The notes: generated from the sequence alone by a model not told the origin. Shown: positions 41,908-51,778, numbered from the stretch's first letter. The stretch: DNA of 64,000 bases from Azophilus sp965220835 (GCA_965220835.1 OZ244842.1:682001-746000), one strand, 5' to 3'. Numbers and translations are program-made.

Positions 41908-43209
41908 GTGCCTGAGTTGAATCCGCTGCGCATTGGCGTCGCCGGCCTTGGCACCGTGGCCGGCGGTATGGTCAAGCTGCTGCGCGACCAGGCGGAGCGG
42001 CTGGCCCGTCAAGCCGGGCGTCCGCTGCAGCTCGTGCGGGTGGCGAGCCGCACGCCAAAGCCCGGCATCGATCTCGCTGGCGCTGCCTTCAGCACTGATC
42101 TTGACGCCCTGCACCAAGCGGAAATCGACGTCGTCGTTGAGCTGATCGGCGGCGAGGAGCCGGCGCTGAAGTTGGTCCGTGGCGCCTTGCAGCGCGGCCA
42201 GCACGTGGTCACCGCCAACAAGGCCATCATTGCCTGCCACGGCAACGAACTGCTGGCGCAAGCGCGTCAGCAAGGCGTTGGCCTGGGCTTTGAGGCGGCG
42301 GTCGCGGGCGGCATTCCGGTGCTTGGCGCGCTGCGCTCCGGGCTCACCGCCAACCGCGTGGGAACCTTGGCTGGCATCATCAACGGTACTTCCAACTACA
42401 TCCTGACGGCGATGGCGGCAGGCGGCGCGTCCTTCGCGGAAGCGCTGGCCCAGGCGCAGGAGCTCGGCTTTGCCGAAGCTGACCCCACTTTCGACGTGGA
42501 GGGCATCGACGCGGCCCACAAACTCACCATCTTGGCAGCGCTGGCCTTCGACACGGAGTTTCAGTTCGCGGGCGTGTACACGGAGGGCATCTCGGACATC
42601 ACCGGGGAGGACTTGGAGTACGCCAAGGAGCTGGGGTACCGCATCAAGCATCTGGCCATCGCCCGCCGCACGGAGGCGGGATGCGAGACCCGCGTGCATC
42701 CCACCCTCGTGGCGCAAAACAGCTTGCTGGCGGGTGTTGAGGGCGTGATGAACGCCGTTTGGATCGAAGGCGACGCAACCGGCCCGACGCTCTACTACGG
42801 TGCCGGGGCCGGCGCCCTCCCCACCGCCTCGGCCGTGGTGGCGGACTTGGTCGCCATCGCCCGCGGCGACCGGTTCGACTGGCGCGCTGGCGGGCATCGG
42901 CAAACCGTGCTGCCCATGGCCCAGACCCACTCGGCCTTCTACCTCAGGATTCCGAGCCTCGACGCGCCTGGCGTGTTTGCCGAGGTGGCCACCATCCTGG
43001 GCAAGCACGGCATCAGCATCGAAGGCGCCATTCAACGGGAAGCGGCGGTTCGCGGAGACCAAGGCAGCGCCTCTTGGGTACCCATCGTCATTATCACGGC
43101 ACCCGTGGCAGAAGCGGCCATGAACTCCGCCTTGGAACTGGTGCAGAAGGTGCCCGAAGTGGTCGGCCAGATCACCCGCATCCGCGTGGCGCACTTCGCT
43201 GACGAGTAG
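41908..43209 (+). CDS. hom: Homoserine dehydrogenase
   Basis: A 433-residue enzyme reducing aspartate semialdehyde to homoserine. NAD(P)-binding start: RIGVAGLGTVAGGMVKLL. Catalytic block: ITGEDLEYAKELGYRIKHLA, preceded by GIINGTSNYILTAMA and the EADPTFDVEGIDAAHKLTIL region. A C-terminal ACT domain (RIPSLDAPGVFAEVATILGK) would bind threonine for feedback control. It starts at GTG 41908, 27 bp after dsbC. thrC, the usual next gene, is missing; recJ follows. Confidence 0.96.
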   Translation: MPELNPLRIGVAGLGTVAGGMVKLLRDQAERLARQAGRPLQLVRVASRTPKPGIDLAGAAFSTDLDALHQAEIDVVVELIGGEEPALKLVRGALQRGQHVVTANKAIIACHGNELLAQARQQGVGLGFEAAVAGGIPVLGALRSGLTANRVGTLAGIINGTSNYILTAMAAGGASFAEALAQAQELGFAEADPTFDVEGIDAAHKLTILAALAFDTEFQFAGVYTEGISDITGEDLEYAKELGYRIKHLAIARRTEAGCETRVHPTLVAQNSLLAGVEGVMNAVWIEGDATGPTLYYGAGAGALPTASAVVADLVAIARGDRFDWRAGGHRQTVLPMAQTHSAFYLRIPSLDAPGVFAEVATILGKHGISIEGAIQREAAVRGDQGSASWVPIVIITAPVAEAAMNSALELVQKVPEVVGQITRIRVAHFADE

Positions 43210-43345
43210 GGGCACTCAAACGGAGGGCGCATGAGCGGAAGGCACGGGAATGGGAGTCACGGGAACGGAGGGCACTCGAAAATTGCGCCCTCGACTGCAG
43301 GGCTCTCCACAAGCGCAGCCTCCACTGAAGCACGCTGGGGATAAG

Positions 43346-45067
43346 GTGCCGGATACCGCTTCGCTCAAGCCCATTGTTCAGCGCCGCGGTCCGGTACCGG
43401 ATCTGCCCGGCGTGCCATCCTTCCTGCGCCGCGTTTACGGCAACCGGGGCATCGAGGCGCCAGCCGATCTAGATTTAGCGCTCAGCGGCTTGGCACGGCC
43501 ATCGGCGCTGCGCGACATCGACCAAGCCGCCGGGCGCATAGCCGAGGCCGTGCGCGAAGGGCAGCGCATCCTCCTTGTCGGCGATTTCGATGCCGATGGC
43601 GCCACCTCGGTGGCCTTGGGGGTGTCGCTGCTGCGCGCCCTTGGCGCTTCCCACGTGGACTTTGTGGTGCCCAACCGCTTTGAATTCGGCTACGGCCTGT
43701 CGCCGGAAATTGTCGATCTGGCATTGCGGCGGTCGCCGGAGCTGATCATCACCGTGGACAACGGCGTGTCCAGCATTGCAGGCGTGGAGCGGGCCAACGC
43801 CCACGGCGTGGACGTGGTAGTCACCGACCACCATTTGCCCGGGCCGCGCCTGCCCCCCGCCTGCGCCATCGTCAACCCCAATGTGCCGGGCTGCGCCTTC
43901 CCCAGCAAAGCCATTGCCGGCGTTGGGGTGATCTACTATGTGCTCAGCCAGACCCGCACCCTGCTGCGGGCGTGCGGATGGTTCGACAAGCACCTAAGGC
44001 CTGAACCCACCCTTGCCGACTGGCTCGACTTGGTGGCGTTGGGCACGGTCGCCGATGTGGTGCCCCTTGACCAAAACAACCGGCGGTTGGTGCATCAAGG
44101 CGTCAAGCGGATGCGCAGCGGCCGCTGCCGGCCGGGCATCGCCGCCTTGGCCGAGGTGGGCCACCGGGATCTGGCTTGCCTAAAGGCATCGGATCTTGGC
44201 TTTGTCATTGCGCCGCGCATCAATGCCGCTGGCCGCCTGGACGACATGAGCATCGGCATCCATTGCCTGCTCGCGTCCAGTTTGGAGGAGGCGCAGCCGC
44301 TGGCCAGGCAACTGGACGAACTGAACCGGGAGCGGCGGGGCATCGAGCAGTCAATGCTGGCGGATGCCGAACTGCTTATGGCCGAGGCGGAAAGCGGCAT
44401 TGAAGGCGCATCCGGCATTGTGGTGTTCCATCCATCCTGGCACCAAGGCGTGGTCGGCCTGATTGCCGGTCGCCTGCGGGAGCGCCACCACCGCCCGGTC
44501 GTCGCCTTTGCGGCAGCGGGGGGCGAAGGCCCGGAACTCAAGGGTTCGGCTCGCTCGATCCCGGAACTGCACATCCGCGACGCCCTTGATGCCATTGCGG
44601 CTCGGGACCCGGCGCTGCTGACGCGCTTCGGGGGCCACGCAATGGCGGCAGGCATGACCTTGGATCGGCGCTGCCTTGAGCGATTCTCCAAGGCCTTCGA
44701 CGAAGAAGTTCGCCGGCGCCTGCCCGTTGAAGCGCTGCAAGGGCGGCTCGAGACCGATGGGGAACTCGACGTCGATGAACTGACCTTGGACAACGCGCTG
44801 CGGCTGGCGCAAGCCGGCCCTTGGGGGCAAGCCTTCCCCGAACCGTTGTTCCACGGCGACTTCGACTTGGTGAGCCAAAGGGTGGTCGGCAAGGAGCACC
44901 TTAAGATGGTGTTGAAGCGCGCGGATCGCTTGATCAGCGCCATTGCCTTTAGGCAGAAGCCGGTCAAAGACTGCCAACGGGTGCGTCTTGCGTACGCCCT
45001 TGAAGTGAACGACTACCGCGATCTGGCGCTCGAGTTAAGGGTGGCGCAAATGGAGCCTCTCGGCTGA
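43346..45067 (+). CDS. recJ: Single-strand DNA-specific exonuclease RecJ
   Basis: A 573-residue DHH-family 5'-3' exonuclease of recombination and repair. Motifs: LLVGDFDADGATSVALG (motif I), ELIITVDNGVSS, VVVTDHHLPGPRLP (DHH), LGTVADVVPLD, LGFVIAPRINAAGRLDDM, and the DHHA1 end (GFGGHAMAAGM-type, here RFGGHAMAAGMTLD). The frame opens at 43250, but the E. coli-like N-terminus begins near GTG 43346, giving the family's length; this start is a judgement. It ends next to a dispersed hairpin repeat and prfB. Confidence 0.94.
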   Translation: MPDTASLKPIVQRRGPVPDLPGVPSFLRRVYGNRGIEAPADLDLALSGLARPSALRDIDQAAGRIAEAVREGQRILLVGDFDADGATSVALGVSLLRALGASHVDFVVPNRFEFGYGLSPEIVDLALRRSPELIITVDNGVSSIAGVERANAHGVDVVVTDHHLPGPRLPPACAIVNPNVPGCAFPSKAIAGVGVIYYVLSQTRTLLRACGWFDKHLRPEPTLADWLDLVALGTVADVVPLDQNNRRLVHQGVKRMRSGRCRPGIAALAEVGHRDLACLKASDLGFVIAPRINAAGRLDDMSIGIHCLLASSLEEAQPLARQLDELNRERRGIEQSMLADAELLMAEAESGIEGASGIVVFHPSWHQGVVGLIAGRLRERHHRPVVAFAAAGGEGPELKGSARSIPELHIRDALDAIAARDPALLTRFGGHAMAAGMTLDRRCLERFSKAFDEEVRRRLPVEALQGRLETDGELDVDELTLDNALRLAQAGPWGQAFPEPLFHGDFDLVSQRVVGKEHLKMVLKRADRLISAIAFRQKPVKDCQRVRLAYALEVNDYRDLALELRVAQMEPLG

Positions 45068-45075
45068 GGCTTTGA

Positions 45076-45119
45076 AGTTTCGCGGCAGCGAAACTCCAAC
45101 GAACCAGCGCAGCAGGTTC
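45076..45119 (-). repeat. Dispersed hairpin repeat, copy of the 3.0-kb array unit
   Basis: The reverse complement of 45076-45105 matches 29 of 30 bases of the third unit of the array at 3088-3117 (it begins GGTTCGTTGGAGTTTCGCT). It contains the AGTTTCGC/GCGAAACT hairpin, and GAACC...GGTTC (45101-45119) forms another. It fills the recJ-prfB gap. Confidence 0.85.
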
Positions 45120-45156
45120 GCGATATACTCCCCTCTTTTTTCCCGGCGCTGGAACC

Positions 45157-46255
45157 ATGGCGGAAATCACATCAATTCGTGAGCGAATCAAGCACTTGAG
45201 CGGCCGTTCAACGGCGCTTCGGGGGTATCTTTGACTTCGACCGCCGCCGCGAACGGCTGGAGGAGGTCGAACGGGAGCTGGCTGATGCCGGGGTTTGGTC
45301 CGACCCGGCCAAGGCGCAGGGCCTTGCCAAGGAACGGGCTGAACTCACTGAAACCGTCTCCGGATTAAGCGATTTGCGGGGTGGCCTGGACGAGTTCGGC
45401 GAACTCGCGGAGCTGGCGGCCGCCGAAGATGACGGCGCCGCATTGGTGGAAGTGAACGAGGCGCTCGATGGTTTGGAGGCCCGTCTCGGGCGGCTTGAGT
45501 TCCAGCGCATGTTCCACGGGGAGATGGACACCCACAACGCCTTTGTGGAGGTGCAGTCCGGCTCCGGCGGCACCGAAGCCCAGGATTGGTCGGAAATGCT
45601 GCTGCGCATGTACCTGCGCTGGGGCGAGAAGCAGGGGTTCAAAACTCAGATCGTGGAGCTGTCCCCCGGCGAAGTGGCAGGCATCAAGAGCGCCACGGTG
45701 CAGGTCAGCGGCGAGTACGCCTTCGGCTGGCTGCGCACCGAAACCGGCGTGCATCGGCTGGTGCGCAAGTCGCCCTTCGATTCCGGCAATCGCCGCCATA
45801 CGTCGTTCGCGTCAGTGTTCGTCTCGCCGGAAATCGACGATGACATTGAAATCGACATCAACCCGGCGGACGTGCGCGTGGACACCTATCGGGCCAGCGG
45901 CGCCGGCGGCCAGCATGTCAACCGCACCGACTCCGCCGTGCGGCTTACCCACCTGCCCACCAACACCGTGGTGCAGTGCCAGAGCGAACGCTCCCAGCAC
46001 CAGAACAAGGACCGCGCCTACAAGCAGCTGCGGGCCAAGCTTTACGAACTGCGCATGCTGGAGCGTCAGGCCGCGCAGCAGGCCATTGAGGATGCCAAGG
46101 CGGACATCGGCTGGGGCAGCCAGATTCGCTCCTATGTGCTTGACCAGTCCCGGGTCAAGGACCTGCGCACTGACATTGAGCGCAGCGACCCCGGCACGGT
46201 GCTTGACGGCGACCTCAACGCGTTCATGGAAGCAAGCCTGAAGGCGGGGCTGTGA
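45157..46255 (+). CDS. prfB: Peptide chain release factor 2, with programmed +1 frameshift
   Basis: Two joined segments: 45157-45231 (25 codons) and 45233-46255, totalling 365 residues, the length of E. coli RF2. The first segment ends CGG GGG TAT CTT TGA C, the classic recoding site; the ribosome skips one base at 45232 and reads GAC. RF2 itself terminates at UGA, so low RF2 promotes the shift. The stop-codon-recognising SPF is in LVRKSPFDSGNRRHTSF, and the peptidyl-hydrolase GGQ is in ASGAGGQHVNRTDSAVRLTH. lysS begins one base after the stop, the common prfB-lysS pair. Confidence 0.97.
45217..45235 (+). promoter_or_regulatory. prfB +1 frameshift site
   Basis: CTTCGGGGGTATCTTTGAC combines the internal ribosome-binding-like G run, the slippery CTT codon and an in-frame TGA followed by C, as in most bacterial prfB genes. 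It autoregulates RF2. Confidence 0.95.
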
Positions 46256-46256
46256 G

Positions 46257-47762
46257 GTGAGCGAGGCCAACAACACGCCGGAACGGGATGCGCGCAAGGT
46301 GCGGCGCCAGCGCCACGATCAGTGGCGGGCCGCGGGCGACGCCTTCGCCAATGATTTCCGTCCCGATGCCATCTCCGAAGCGCTGCACGCGCAATACGGG
46401 GATTGGGACAAGGCACGGCTTGATGCCAACCCGGTGGCCACCGCCGTCGCCGGCCGCGTGATGCTGCGCCGGGTGATGGGCAAGGCCAGCTTCATCACGT
46501 TGGAGGACCGCGGGGGGCGCATCCAGTGCTACCTGAGCCGCGATGGTCTTGGTGCCGAGGCCTACCAAGACTTCAAAGACCTCTGGGACATCGGCGACAT
46601 CGCCGGCGTGCGCGGGCGCTTGATGAAGACCAACCGCGGCGAACTGACCGTGGAGGCCCAGCAAGCCGTGCTGCTGAACAAGAGCCTGCGGCCCTTGCCG
46701 GAGAAGTTCCACGGCTTGAGCGACACGGAGACCCGCTACCGACAGCGCTACCTGGATCTCATCATGAATGAGCCCGTGCGCCGGACCTTCGCCATGCGCT
46801 CGCGCATCGTTCAGGAACTGCGGGCGTTTTTCGTGGCGCGTGACTTTCTCGAGGTCGAGACGCCGATGATGCACGTCATCCCCGGCGGTGCCAACGCCGA
46901 ACCCTTCATCACCCACCACAATGCCTTGGACCTGCCGCTCTACCTGCGCGTGGCCCCGGAGCTGTTCCTCAAGCGGCTCACCGTGGGCGGCTTCGAGCGC
47001 GTGTTCGAGATCAACCGCAACTTCCGCAATGAAGGACTTTCGGCCCGGCACAACCCGGAGTTCACCATGCTGGAGTTCTATTGGGCCTATCGGGACTACC
47101 GGGACCTCATGGCGTTGACCGAGGAGTTGCTGGAACGCATCGCCACTGACGCGACTGGCAGCGCGAAGGTCTCCTATCAGGGACAGCCTCTGGATTTCGG
47201 CAGAAGGTTCGAACGCCTGACCTTGGCGGAGTCCATCGTCCGCCAAGGTGTCTTCGGTGAGGCGGAGATCGATGACGAGGACCGCCTGCGAACTCGATTG
47301 GTAGAGCGCGGCGTAGGGGTCGAAGACCACTGGGGCTTGGGCAAGCTGCAGATGGAAGTGTTCGAAGCCGAAGTCGAAGCCCAATTGGCGGAACCCACTT
47401 TCATCACCGAGCATCCTGCCGAGGTTTCGCCCCTCTCGCGGCGCAATGACCGCAATCCCTTCGTGGCCGACCGCTTCGAACTGTTCATCTGCGGGCGCGA
47501 GATCGCCAACGGCTTCAGCGAGCTCAACGACCCCGATGACCAAGCCGAGCGCTTCCGCCGCCAAGCCGAGCGCAAGAGCGCGGGTGATGCCGAGGCCATG
47601 CACTTCGACGACGACTACATCAGGGCCTTGGAGTACGGCCTGCCGCCCACTGCCGGCGAGGGCATCGGCGTGGATCGGCTGGTGATGCTGCTCACCGATT
47701 CGCCGTCCATTCGCGACGTGCTGCTGTTCCCCTTGATGCGCCCGAGCGAGCGGAGCGGTTGA
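46257..47762 (+). CDS. lysS: Lysyl-tRNA synthetase, class II
   Basis: A 501-residue enzyme charging tRNA-Lys. The N-terminal OB-fold anticodon domain (about 60-150: VAGRVMLRRVMGKASFITLE) precedes the catalytic core. Motif 1 lies near VRRTFAMRSRIVQELRAFF, motif 2 is VFEINRNFRNEGLSARHNPEF, and motif 3 is GLPPTAGEGIGVDRLVMLLT. The start is GTG 46257, directly after prfB, so the pair is co-transcribed. Its stop overlaps the proposed ung start. Confidence 0.97.
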   Translation: MSEANNTPERDARKVRRQRHDQWRAAGDAFANDFRPDAISEALHAQYGDWDKARLDANPVATAVAGRVMLRRVMGKASFITLEDRGGRIQCYLSRDGLGAEAYQDFKDLWDIGDIAGVRGRLMKTNRGELTVEAQQAVLLNKSLRPLPEKFHGLSDTETRYRQRYLDLIMNEPVRRTFAMRSRIVQELRAFFVARDFLEVETPMMHVIPGGANAEPFITHHNALDLPLYLRVAPELFLKRLTVGGFERVFEINRNFRNEGLSARHNPEFTMLEFYWAYRDYRDLMALTEELLERIATDATGSAKVSYQGQPLDFGRRFERLTLAESIVRQGVFGEAEIDDEDRLRTRLVERGVGVEDHWGLGKLQMEVFEAEVEAQLAEPTFITEHPAEVSPLSRRNDRNPFVADRFELFICGREIANGFSELNDPDDQAERFRRQAERKSAGDAEAMHFDDDYIRALEYGLPPTAGEGIGVDRLVMLLTDSPSIRDVLLFPLMRPSERSG

Positions 47763-48469
47763 CCTTGGGTGGTGCCGGGGATCGAGTTCGCCTTGAGGCC
47801 TCTTGGAAGGCGGCGCTCGCCGAGGAGTTCGAGAAGGCCTACATGCTTCGCTTGCGGGCGTTTCTGCAGGCTGAGCGGGAGCTTGGCAAGACCGTCCACC
47901 CGCGCGGCAACAACATCTTTCACGCCTTGGACCTGACGCCCCTGCCCGAGGTCAAGGTGGTGATAATCGGCCAGGATCCCTACCACGGTGCGGGCCAAGC
48001 CCACGGACTCTGCTTTTCCGTGCGTCCCGGCGTCGCTTTGCCGCCCTCGCTGATCAACATCTTTCGTGAAATCAATGATGACCTTGGCACGCCAGACCGG
48101 CAGTTGTATGACGACAAGGGCTGCCTGATCCCTTGGGCAAAGCAGGGCGTGCTGTTGCTGAACTCGGTGCTGACCGTGGAGCAGGGGCGGGCCGGGTCCC
48201 ATCAAGGACGGGGCTGGGAGACCTTCACCGACCGCATCGTCGAAGTGCTCAACAACCAGCGGGAAGGGCTGGTGTTTCTGTTGTGGGGCGGCTATGCGCA
48301 GAAGAAGGGCGCCATTGTCGATGCAGCCCGGCACTGCGTGCTGGCCGCGCCGCACCCCTCGCCCCTGTCGGCGCACCGGGGCTTTTTCGGCTGCCGGCAC
48401 TTTTCCGGCGCCAACGCCTACCTCGAAGCCCAGGGTAACACGCCCATCGACTGGTTCGACGTGGCCTGA
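47759..48469 (+). CDS. ung: Uracil-DNA glycosylase
   Basis: A 236-residue family-1 enzyme removing uracil from DNA. The water-activating Asp is in VVIIGQDPYHGAGQAHGL, and the uracil-binding and DNA-loop blocks are LPPSLINIFREI, KQGVLLLNSVLTVE, FLLWGGYAQKKGAIV and HPSPLSAHRGFFGCRHFSGA. No ATG is available. TTG 47759 overlaps the lysS stop; another TTG two codons on (47765) is equally possible. The position after prfB-lysS suggests read-through from that operon. Confidence 0.93.
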   Translation: MTLGGAGDRVRLEASWKAALAEEFEKAYMLRLRAFLQAERELGKTVHPRGNNIFHALDLTPLPEVKVVIIGQDPYHGAGQAHGLCFSVRPGVALPPSLINIFREINDDLGTPDRQLYDDKGCLIPWAKQGVLLLNSVLTVEQGRAGSHQGRGWETFTDRIVEVLNNQREGLVFLLWGGYAQKKGAIVDAARHCVLAAPHPSPLSAHRGFFGCRHFSGANAYLEAQGNTPIDWFDVA

Positions 48470-48619
48470 TGTGGATAAAATCCGTTTTTCGAGATTGCGG
48501 GAATAGGTGAGCAAGTGTGTCATGGCCTGACAGCCTGTTGCGCCCGGCTGCGTGCCGTGCCCGTTGGCAATGCGCCTAGGCGTTGGCCTGAAGCATCGCC
48601 TCTTTAGTCATGGATAGCC

Positions 48620-49792
48620 ATGGAGTTTGAACTCAGCGACGAGCAGCTCGCCTACCAGGACGCGGCGCGGCAGTTTGCCAACAAGGAGTTTGCCCCCTTG
48701 GCGGCGCAGTGGGATGAGCGCGAGGAATTTCCCAAGGCCGTGCTCGCCAAGGCCGGGGAACTGGGGTTTTGCAGCCTTTACACACCCGAATCAGCGGGGG
48801 GCTTAAGCCTGTCACGGCTCGATGCCAGCATCGTTTTCGAGGAGTTGGCCCGCGGCTGCACCTCCACCACCGCCTTTTTGACCATTCACAACATGGCGTT
48901 GTGGATGATCGCCACGTTCGGCACGGAGAGCGTCCGTGAGACCTTCTGCCCGAAGCTTGCCACGGGCGAGGCGCTGGCGTCCTACTGCCTGACGGAGCCC
49001 GGTGCCGGCAGCGATGCCGCGGCCCTGAAAAGCACGGCCCGCCAAGTGGAGGGCGGCTACCAGCTCAACGGCACCAAGGCGTTCATCTCGGGGGCCGGGG
49101 ACACCGACGTGCTGGTGGTCATGGCTCGATTGGTCAATGACCAAGGCGTGCAGGCGGGCGCCCAAGGGATCTGCGCCTTCGCCGTGGATGCCGGCGCCGA
49201 AGGCGTGGGCTTCGGGCGCAAGGAGGCCAAGATGGGCTGGAACAGCCAGCCCACCCGCCAAATCAACTTCGAGGATGTCTTTGTGCCCCAAGCCCACCGC
49301 TTGGGCGCCGAGGGCGAAGGCTTCAAGATTGCCATGAAGGGCCTCGACGGCGGCCGCATCAACATCGCCACTTGCTCCGTGGGCACCGCCCAGGCCGCCA
49401 TTGACCAAACCTGCACCTATCTCGGCGAGCGCAAGGCGTTTGGCCAGACCATCGGCAGCTTCCAGGCGCTGCAGTTCAAGCTTGCGGACATGGCGACCCA
49501 TTTGGTTGCCTCCCGGCAGATGGTGCGCTTGGCGGCCTTCAAGCTCGATCACGGCCATGCGGACGCCACCACTTACTGCGCCATGGCCAAGCGGCTTGCC
49601 ACGGACCTTTGCTTCGACATATGCAACGACGCCCTGCAGCTGCACGGCGGTTACGGCTACATCAAGGAGTTCCCCTTGGAACGCCACGTGCGAGACACGC
49701 GCGTGCACCAGATCCTGGAAGGCACCAACGAGATCATGCGCATGATCATCGGCCGCCGCCTGTTGATCGAAGGCGCCGGCGCCGTGCTGTAA
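48620..49792 (+). CDS. Acyl-CoA dehydrogenase, probably isobutyryl-CoA dehydrogenase
   Basis: A 390-residue FAD enzyme introducing a double bond into an acyl-CoA. FAD/substrate blocks: YCLTEPGAGSDAAALKSTA, GTKAFISGAGDTDVLVVMA, ERKAFGQTIGSFQALQFKL, QLHGGYGYIKEFPLERHVRD. The catalytic Glu is in QILEGTNEIMRMI. Substrate assignment comes from context: an enoyl-CoA hydratase, 3-hydroxyisobutyryl-CoA hydrolase and 3-hydroxyisobutyrate dehydrogenase follow in order, i.e. valine breakdown. It starts at ATG 48620, opening that operon. Confidence 0.92.
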   Translation: MEFELSDEQLAYQDAARQFANKEFAPLAAQWDEREEFPKAVLAKAGELGFCSLYTPESAGGLSLSRLDASIVFEELARGCTSTTAFLTIHNMALWMIATFGTESVRETFCPKLATGEALASYCLTEPGAGSDAAALKSTARQVEGGYQLNGTKAFISGAGDTDVLVVMARLVNDQGVQAGAQGICAFAVDAGAEGVGFGRKEAKMGWNSQPTRQINFEDVFVPQAHRLGAEGEGFKIAMKGLDGGRINIATCSVGTAQAAIDQTCTYLGERKAFGQTIGSFQALQFKLADMATHLVASRQMVRLAAFKLDHGHADATTYCAMAKRLATDLCFDICNDALQLHGGYGYIKEFPLERHVRDTRVHQILEGTNEIMRMIIGRRLLIEGAGAVL

Positions 49793-49855
49793 GTTGGCGC
49801 GCCTGCCATCCGCCACAGACCCGTTAGACGATTTCGAAATCAAGGAGCCAACAAC

Positions 49856-50644
49856 GTGATTCACTCTTCCTCCGAAAAGCTGCTCGTGGAACAGCGCGGG
49901 CATACGCTGCTCATCACCGTCAACAACCCGCCGGCCAACACTTGGGATGCCGATAACTTAAGCGCCCTCAAGTCGGTGGTTGAGCAGGCCAACGATGATG
50001 CCGCCGTTTACGCCATCGTGGTCACCGGTGCCGGGGAGAAATTCTTCTCCGCCGGCGCGGACCTCAACCTGTTCGCGGACGGCGACAAAGGCGTGGCCCG
50101 GGGCATGGCGGAGAACTTCGGCGGCGCCTTCGAGGCCTTGGCTGCGTTCCGGGGCGTCAGCGTCGCCGCCGTCAACGGCTACGCCATGGGCGGCGGGCTG
50201 GAGTTCGCCTTGGCCTGTGACATCCGCATCGGCGAGGCCCATGCGCAAATGGCCTTGCCGGAGGCCAGCGTCGGCCTGCTGCCCTGCGGCGGCGGCACTC
50301 AGAACTTGGCTTGGACGGTGGGCGAGGGCTGGGCCAAACGCATCATCCTCTGTGGCGAGCGGGTCGGCGCAGACTTGGCGCTCGACATTGGCCTGATCGA
50401 GGAAGTCGTGGAAAAGGGCGCCGCCTTGGACCGGGCCTTGGCCTTGGCGGAGCGCGTGGGCAAGCAGAGCCCGCCGGCAGTGAGCGCCTGCAAAGGGCTA
50501 ATCCAGCAGGCTCGCTCCGGGCACATCGCCGGGGCTTACACGTCCGAGCGGGATGCGTTCGTCGGCTTGTTCGACACCGCGGACCAGAAGGAGGGCGTCA
50601 ATGCCTTCCTGGAGAAGCGCCAACCCCAGTGGATTAACGGCTGA
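49856..50644 (+). CDS. Enoyl-CoA hydratase, probably methacrylyl-CoA hydratase
   Basis: A 262-residue crotonase-fold enzyme. The oxyanion-hole stretches are GEKFFSAGADLNLFA and NGYAMGGGLEFALACDIRI, followed by LPEASVGLLPCGGGTQNL. The position of the first catalytic Glu is covered by GGGLEFALA, and the second by LPEASVGLLPCGG. GTG 49856 follows AAGGAG. By context it hydrates methacrylyl-CoA to 3-hydroxyisobutyryl-CoA in valine degradation; the fold alone would allow other enoyl-CoAs. Confidence 0.9.
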   Translation: MIHSSSEKLLVEQRGHTLLITVNNPPANTWDADNLSALKSVVEQANDDAAVYAIVVTGAGEKFFSAGADLNLFADGDKGVARGMAENFGGAFEALAAFRGVSVAAVNGYAMGGGLEFALACDIRIGEAHAQMALPEASVGLLPCGGGTQNLAWTVGEGWAKRIILCGERVGADLALDIGLIEEVVEKGAALDRALALAERVGKQSPPAVSACKGLIQQARSGHIAGAYTSERDAFVGLFDTADQKEGVNAFLEKRQPQWING

Positions 50645-50647
50645 TCC

Positions 50648-51778
50648 ATGGCCACCCTTAATGACGAAAGCGCCAGCGTCGTGCTGCGCGAGCACCAAGC
50701 TGGCGGCGGGCGGATCGTTGCCGAAGCCCATCTGAACGTTCAGAAGACCCTCAATTCCCTCAGTGTGGAGATGACCCAAATCATCACTCCGGCGCTCAAG
50801 GCGTGGGGTGCGGATGAGCGGGTGGCGGCCATCGTCTTCACCGGCGCCGGCGATCGGGCCTTTTGCGCTGGCGGCGACATTCAGGCGCTGTACCACGCCA
50901 TGGTGAAAAACCATGCGGCGGGCCATGTGGTGGACAGCTATCCGTTCGACTTCTTTGAACACGAATACCGCATGGACTACCTGATCCACACTTGCCCTAA
51001 GCCTGTGGTGAGCGTCGGCCACGGCGTGGTGATGGGTGGCGGCTTGGGCATCTTCTCCGCCTCAAGGTTCCGGGTGGTGACGGAGACCTCGCGCATCGCC
51101 TACCCGGAAGTGACCATCGGTCTGTTCCCGGACGCTGGCGGCACCGCCATGCTGCGCAGCATCGAGCCGCACGTCGCCCTCTTTCTCGGCTGCACCGGCG
51201 CCCATTTCAATGGCGCGGATGCCTGTGCCGTCGGCGTCGGCACCCATCAGGTGGCGACGCAGGAAAGACACAAGGTGCTGGAATCACTGCTCGCCTTGGA
51301 TTACGCGGGCGACGCCAGTGATGAGCAGCGCATCGAAGGGGCGCTTGCGGCGCTGCCGGCGCCTGCCATGCCGGACGTGCAGGTCGGCGCCATTCCGCAG
51401 ACGCTGCGCTTGACCGACGGCTTTGAGGACATCATCGGGCAAATCCGCGCGCTGGGCGGCGACGGCTGGCTCGGCAAGAGCGTTGCGGCCATGGAGCGGG
51501 GCTGTCCCACCACGGTCGGCGTGGTCATTGAGCAGCTGCGCCGCGCCCCGGGCATGGGTTTGGCGGACTGCTTCCGCATGGAGATGGTGATCGGCGCCCG
51601 GTGCGCCTTGAACGAAGACTTCGCCGAGGGCGTGCGCGCTCTTTTGATCGACAAGGACAACGCCCCAAAATGGAAATTCGGCGGCTTGGACGGGCTCGAC
51701 CCGGACCACGTGCTGGCGCATTTTGAGCCGCCTTGGCCCGACAACCCCCTCAAAGATCTGGAGAAACTAGACCCATGA
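50648..51778 (+). CDS. 3-hydroxyisobutyryl-CoA hydrolase
   Basis: A 376-residue crotonase-superfamily member of the longer hydrolase branch (ECH_2). Blocks: FTGAGDRAFCAGGDIQALYH, KPVVSVGHGVVMGGGLGIFS, TSRIAYPEVTIGLFPDAGGT, and the characteristic C-terminal LADCFRMEMVIGARCALNED and EGVRALLIDKDNAPKW. It releases free 3-hydroxyisobutyrate and CoA, pulling the valine pathway forward. It starts 3 bp after the hydratase stop and overlaps mmsB by four bases (ATGA). Confidence 0.94.
   Translation: MATLNDESASVVLREHQAGGGRIVAEAHLNVQKTLNSLSVEMTQIITPALKAWGADERVAAIVFTGAGDRAFCAGGDIQALYHAMVKNHAAGHVVDSYPFDFFEHEYRMDYLIHTCPKPVVSVGHGVVMGGGLGIFSASRFRVVTETSRIAYPEVTIGLFPDAGGTAMLRSIEPHVALFLGCTGAHFNGADACAVGVGTHQVATQERHKVLESLLALDYAGDASDEQRIEGALAALPAPAMPDVQVGAIPQTLRLTDGFEDIIGQIRALGGDGWLGKSVAAMERGCPTTVGVVIEQLRRAPGMGLADCFRMEMVIGARCALNEDFAEGVRALLIDKDNAPKWKFGGLDGLDPDHVLAHFEPPWPDNPLKDLEKLDP

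Noticed and set aside
40933..43215. The minus-strand frame of proS stays open for a further 2.3 kb, giving an apparent 1325-residue protein.
   Set aside because: Only the proS part has homology; the extension is antisense to dsbC and hom, a common result of high GC content.
45157..46255. prfB interrupted by an in-frame TGA, looking like a broken gene.
   Set aside because: The sequence is the conserved programmed +1 frameshift site of RF2, so the gene is intact.
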